Origin: Pyrrhosoma nymphula
Taxonomy: Eukaryota; Arthropoda; Insecta; Odonata; Coenagrionidae
Length of the DNA: 64,000 nucleotides
Direction: 5' to 3'
NCBI GenBank assembly: GCA_963573305.1
Contig: OY754328.1
Location: forward strand, 47,545,822 to 47,609,821
In this document: positions 59,235-64,000 of the stretch, piece by piece
Numbering within the stretch: position 1 is the first letter of the stretch
Layout of the letters: every line of letters begins with the position of its first letter
Made by a program: the position numbers and the translations under genes
The notes under the pieces: generated by a model
Seen by the model: only the letters and a program-made list of their open reading frames with translations
The model's database searches: none
What the model was told of the DNA's origin: nothing

Positions 59235-59780
59235 ATAGAAATTTTAACAAAATATACCCTAAAAAATTTATAACATAACAGATAAATAGAAAAATACGTA
59301 GGAGAGAAAGCTTGGGATTGGGATTTATGGACAAGGAGATGGGATAGATGGAGTCAACTCGGCAATATGTTTTATGAGGACTGATTTGAAAACGAAGGGT
59401 GTGGAGAAGAGGTCAAGGGAGGGTAACTGCGAGGCTAGGGAGTTGAAAGTTTTCGGGATACGGTAGAATAGGGAGCGCTGGGGCATTGAGAGTCTGAATT
59501 TTCTGAACTGATGGGCTTAAATGCTCATTTTTCGCCCGCACACTTAAAGTTCACCAGAACCAAACGTAATGGACAGTTAACAAAACTCTTTTTCTGATAC
59601 AATTTTCCTCCTCTCTCCCTGATACCACTTCTTCCTCCACGACTAGAGTTTGAAGCAACTACTAATTGAGGCTGAGAATTCTGCTTTGGTTTCAGGGTAG
59701 TTTGCAGTTATTTTTTTGCTTTTTCTAGGAGCCTATTTTTAACAAAAGAATAAATTTACATTTTCTGAGGATATTGTTTC
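59235..59780. other. Intergenic, nothing firm
   Basis: The stretch 59300-59500 is purine-rich on the plus strand but translates to nothing recognisable. Confidence 0.35.
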
Positions 59781-59789
59781 AATGGCAGT

Positions 59790-60190
59790 ACTTACTCCAT
59801 ATTCTGATGGCATTGTAAACGATCATTGATTCCTTCTTGAGACGGTTTGAACTTAGAAGCTGCTGACAAGAGATGTTTCATTACAGTTATTCTAGAGTTA
59901 TGCTTTTCATTTGATAAGTGTCTTCATACACCTTCCAGATGTCATACGCTGTCTCCTTTCCCATTGCACAACCCAAGTGACTCTCTGAGAATTTGGAAAT
60001 AATTTGATTCTAGCACTTCTTCTCTTTCTTGAGTATTTTTGTTCCTTTCCTCTTGAGCTGTTTTCTGATAAGTTGATTCCCATTCCTGCTCTTCTTCCAA
60101 TACAAGCTGGTTCAAATCTGCCTCCATGAGATTTTTTAAGTCAAGTACATTCCATTCGATATCTCCAGTTTTCATAATTTGCTACGTCAA
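59790..60190 (-). pseudogene. Copia-type gag remnant
   Basis: The minus strand from ATG at 60175 reads LKNLMEADLNQLV, then TAQEERNKNTQE, and after a one-base shift GKETAYDIWKVYEDTY and LLSAASKFK. This order resembles copia-group Gag: WK..M..LL......W, N..A...I...L, kTA...W..L...Y, and L...L...K. There is no zinc knuckle, protease or RT nearby, so it is a fragment at best. Confidence 0.45.
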
Positions 60191-60240
60191 ATAAGGGAAT
60201 CTTACAGCGTTCCTCATCATTTTCCGCCATCATGTACAGG

Positions 60241-62640
60241 CAAATCTCACGATGCAGATATAAATATTACTATTCCAATTAAACTCTTTGAAACGTGAAA
60301 TTTATACAGTTATTGACGCTTTTCTGGGCCCATTACATGTTGATTTCTTTTTAAATTCTGGAAATTTCAAAACTTGATTTTTTAACTTTAGCTGCATTGG
60401 ATTCCTTTTTTATTGCAACAATCGGTCTTTTTCTTAAAGAGTAATTAGATACAAAAACGAACATACAATCAGATTAAATAACGATCATAACAAAAACAAA
60501 AGGACGACACTACCAATAGCGAAACCGTATGTTAAATTCTTCCGTTTCAACAGTTCATATTGTAAAAATTCCTAAAGAATCATTTCCCCTACCTCCTCCA
60601 GAAGTTAGACAGATTCCTCCTAAAAAACCTGTATATTTACTATCGCTTGGTGGCATTGGAGCATTTACTCAAACACCTATCATAGAAGCTTCCACCACTG
60701 ATATATGACTTCAATGTTTTCATAGGCTTGTTCAGCGCATGAAGCCCATTAACGATACGTAGGGCACCAAGTTATCTGTGGCGCAACAATACAATGAAAT
60801 GATAAATAGAGAGAAAAATGCGACGTAACGTATGGAGGAAGGATTATAATATAGAATGCAAAAACCAGCCAAAGAAATATAAGAAATGCGAGCTAGAGAG
60901 GTGTCTTGCTGGTGATAGAACATAATGCAGTGTAAATAACTAATTTTAGAATTGAGATGGCTACATGTAGTAGTTAGTGAAACTACAAGATACTTCCAAG
61001 AGCAAAAAGGCCCTCCGCACGTTTAATATTTTTGTGCGAAAAAGGAGGAGGTTTCGACAAAAAGAAAGAGTTAGGTTTTAAATACGATAGCACGAAACTG
61101 GAGGACTGACTTAGCTGTAACAACAATGGTAATTATCGTTGGGAGCTTTCCATTCAAGGTGTTGAAGTTAGCGCTCATCGGAACGTCAGCGCACTTTAGC
61201 GCACACGAAAAACGTTGAGTGGAACGATGTGCGCTGGCGAAATGTTTCGTGTACATTTATTGAATTCGTTCAAAATAAGTATTTAAAAACCTTACCTTTT
61301 TGTCGCTGAATAATTAAACTGATGATATTTACAGAACCTTGAGTGTTGGTAATCCCCCTATTTACTCAATGTCCACATCATCGGGCGTAATACCAGGCAT
61401 TATAAAAGGAGGGGTTAAAAGTTATGCCGCACGCTTCCTCAGAGTGTGGGTAAAAAAGCTGGACTCCCATCAAGTCTCCTCCAATTGACATTTTCGTAAA
61501 CAAAGGGACAAAAAAATCCCTCACGGAATGTCATAGAGGAACAACTACTCGATACGCAAGAATGACTGAACTAAACCGCGAGTATTCCATTTCAATTTTG
61601 ATTGGTGGGTGTGTCGTGACTGCCTGAATCAAAACAAATGAGAAATTTCACACTTTTATTTTTACATTTCAAAAATCACGCTCAAACGATTGAAAAGTAA
61701 AAGGAACTAAAGAAACTATAATTATAATACAATATATATTATTAGAAGCTACTTTTTCACTTCTTTTACCTCTAAAAGCCGAGCACAGCGTCATTTACAT
61801 ATTCATCACACGTATCCCGTGCAATAATTGCAGTGAATAGCAAATAATTCAATACCTAAGACGTGTCTTAGAAGAAAATATTTGTAGCGCTTTATTTCGC
61901 AGAAGAAAATACACATGTGACATCATTTGTCAACCGACATGATGGGATTTAATAATAACTGAAAATGACTTTTCCTTCGTTTCGTCCGTTCTAGAACATA
62001 CGAGACGTATGTTCTAGTTTTCAAATGACCAACAGAAAAACTAGCGAAAAAATGTGGTATTCTTTGAACGTAAATATGAGCTGGGCACTCTTTTACTCAA
62101 TTACTATAAGTAAAAAATGAGTGTACTTCCGTTTTATAATTAAACTTCTTTAATAATCATTTGTATAAGTCATACCAACCTCAGCCTTAGATTCAATTTG
62201 AGAGGCAAGGGTAGAGCTCCCTAAGCATGGAACTAGAGTGTGAATATGCAGTGAATTTCGAACAGCGCAAAACAAAACGAAATTTATACGTAACATTACA
62301 GGCGATGTCGATCGGTGACCTCTCCACAATACTCGATTCGAAAATTGAAGCGTAATATTTTTAACATTTTGGATTCCACATAATTTTCTTGGCTTAGGTC
62401 CTTTACATATGTCCTCGCTTTGCATTTCGATAAATGACGTAAACAATAACGAAATTAACATATTTTACACCAAATATGACTCAAGATGATGGATTCATTC
62501 TCATTCCTCATAAACAATATTGCCACCCGCGCTGCATTCGTCATCAGCGTCTTCAATCTCAAAGTAAATATTTATACAGGATGACGATGTAATGTAAATG
62601 AATAACAGAATACAAGATTGGAGCTAAGGGTTCCACAGTG
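60241..62640. other. Intergenic, nothing recognised
   Basis: Frames at 60732, 61071 and 62150 (103 codons, minus) show no domain. No repeat boundary was identified. Confidence 0.4.
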
Positions 62641-62646
62641 GCTTGA

Positions 62647-63186
62647 AGAACTGGATCCCATATTTTCAGGTTCAAGTGCGTATGTCAGCGTTAAGATGAC
62701 AAACGTTTTCTCCTCCGTTACAGGAGACGTCTTTAGGTCGATTTGGAGATGTTGTTCATTGGATTGTAGCCGTATTATAATGCCACGTTAGTGGCGCCAA
62801 AATACATGTTCAATTCAGTTCTCCATTTCCATTTGGTTTCGCAAAACTCAAAGGTGATCGCAAGGAAAGAAGATTATTATTACCCAAGAGTGATTCGCGA
62901 GGCCATTGAAATTATGAAGAATCCAGAGAATTTCAACAGAGAGGATGGGTATTCACTGGCAACAACATAGAAAAGGATATTCAACTCCCTAACCAATGGA
63001 AACGCAGAACCGAATTGAGCATGTACCTATTTTAGCGCCACTAACTTGCCATTATAATCCCACTACGATCCAACGAGCAACATCTCCAGTTCGACCTGAA
63101 GACGCCTCCTGTAACGGAGGAGAACACGTTTGTCATCATAATGCTGACGCACGCAGTTGAACTTGAAAACATGGGATCCAGAACAT
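62647..63186 (+). mobile_element. Penelope-like C-terminal fragment between inverted arms
   Basis: Arms at about 62647-62838 and 62991-63186 are imperfect reverse complements over about 190 bp, sharing ctcctccgttacaggag and ttagtggcgc. Between them the plus strand reads YYPRVIREAIEIMKNPENFNR, then EDGY, and stops at 62968-62970. This is the IREAIEI...NFNREDG motif found at the C terminus of some Penelope-like proteins. RT and GIY-YIG parts are absent. The arms probably represent inverted terminal repeats of the element. Confidence 0.6.
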
Positions 63187-63251
63187 AAGATTACATGATC
63201 CACGAGTTCGTGGCTCCATTGATGTAGTTCTTAGTGGGTGCTTATAAATCA

Positions 63252-63597
63252 TTACATTTTCTGGAAAATTGACGCCAAGGTTTTAGCTGGACGTTCATCA
63301 TTTACATATTCACCATTATTGGTAAACACCATCGCAACGCAAGACGGCCACCATTCCAACTCATCCGGGCAAAACCAAGGTTCATAACTGTGCAGTATAG
63401 GTATCGAGGAAGAATCGAAGAGGAATATTATTTGCACGATATGATCTTGAATCTCTTCATTAGTTTTTTTGCCATCTTCCGCGGGAACTCGTCCAAGGTG
63501 CACCGTTTTATCTATAAGGTAAGTTTTTTCACCTTTTGCCCTCAATAAGAAATCGTTCTTCCCATTCTCCTCATTAAAAACGATTACTCTAGTTCAG
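63252..63597 (-). CDS. Unrecognised minus-strand ORF, possible exon
   Basis: The frame is open for about 113 codons from just after a TGA near 63598 to TAA at 63252-63254. It contains no ATG near its start (the first in-frame initiator-like codon is TTG), so it would need an upstream exon. The sequence includes NEENGKNDFLLRAKG, GRVPAEDGKK and ELEWWPSCVAMVF. Its mixed, unbiased composition is more protein-like than most frames here. No family is recognised. Confidence 0.35.
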
Positions 63598-63599
63598 GG

Positions 63600-64000
63600 C
63601 ACAATTACCCTTGATTACATCCATACTCTTGCCTAGCAGAAGTTTTCCAGGAGGCCATTTAAAGTACGCATTATCTATCGGATAAACAATATCGCTTCGT
63701 CACCGTAAAAGAGAAATCGCATATTTTATTTCTCCGATCGTCACACTCAACCCTGAAGTCATCGATGTCGCATTTAATCGCATAAAAATATTAAAAAGTC
63801 AAGGTGGGGTTACCCCCCAACCCTTGTTCTAATGGCTGCTTCATAAAAAAACGAGTCGCTCAAGATCTCATTGAATCTCATGCCTTTTCCTCATTATTTG
63901 CATACACTTCGCTTCCATAATTTTCAGTTATCACTATTCCACTTATCCAGTCAGATAATCCATAGAATTAAACGAGGTCGTAACATGATTGGCTTCTTTT
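63600..64000. other. Window edge, nothing recognised
   Basis: No frames, repeats or splice-linked exons were identified. Confidence 0.4.

Overview
The window looks like arthropod (probably insect) nuclear DNA. It is AT-rich and gene-poor, with introns of several kilobases, and it is crowded with eukaryotic mobile elements: RTE-like and Jockey-like non-LTR retrotransposons, Penelope-like elements, tRNA-derived SINEs, and hAT-, pogo/mariner- and Harbinger-like DNA elements. I saw no prokaryotic gene layout, operon, CRISPR array or genuine tRNA/rRNA gene. The species cannot be named from sequence alone.

One host gene is well supported: a sterol O-acyltransferase (SOAT/ACAT, MBOAT superfamily) on the minus strand. 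I assembled eight coding exons with consensus splice sites and compatible phases: 44748-44537, 40491-40327, 34501-34353, 32170-32022, 31814-31654, 29020-28747, 27159-26898 and 24105-23966. They give 504 residues, plus either a 9-residue read-through end or a short further exon. The conserved (F/Y)Y-x-DWWN signature is formed exactly across the exon 6/7 junction, and the catalytic-type histidine lies in exon 7. Six of the seven introns carry transposon sequence.

Layout. 1-6.5 kb: sparse DNA with an RTE 3' remnant, a 967-bp TIR element (2377-3343) and a G-rich hAT-like MITE (4430-4710). 6.5-11.3 kb: decayed non-LTR retrotransposons (RNase H, reverse transcriptase and Jockey-type endonuclease pieces), a 152-bp snap-back palindrome, and the first copy of a small hAT-like MITE. 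11.7-17 kb: SINE pieces, an unrecognised ORF with repeated basic motifs next to a Penelope GIY-YIG remnant, an AATATTC-rich minisatellite, and a second copy of the small MITE. 17-23.9 kb: little recognisable apart from a mariner-like transposase tail. 23.9-44.75 kb: SOAT, whose introns hold a pogo-like element, two TA-flanked or TIR MITEs, Penelope pieces, several RTE copies, a Harbinger-like element and a SPIN-type hAT element. The longest insertion is an almost full-length RTE-like element (36322-39677, exact 12-bp target duplication) inside a G-rich hAT-like element (36042-39735). 44.8-64 kb: SINEs with a perfect 79-bp inverted repeat, three copies of another MITE, two hairpins with a shared core, a GC-rich island at about 57 kb, a copia-gag-like remnant, a Penelope fragment between inverted arms, and an unrecognised minus-strand ORF near the right edge.

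I did not find a convincing new multi-gene system. The strongest leads are the SPIN-type element (a family known for horizontal transfer), two Penelope-derived loci built with inverted terminal arms, the paired hairpins sharing a core, and the basic-motif ORF beside the Penelope remnant. Homology calls are made by eye from translated motifs and remembered family features; no database was searched.
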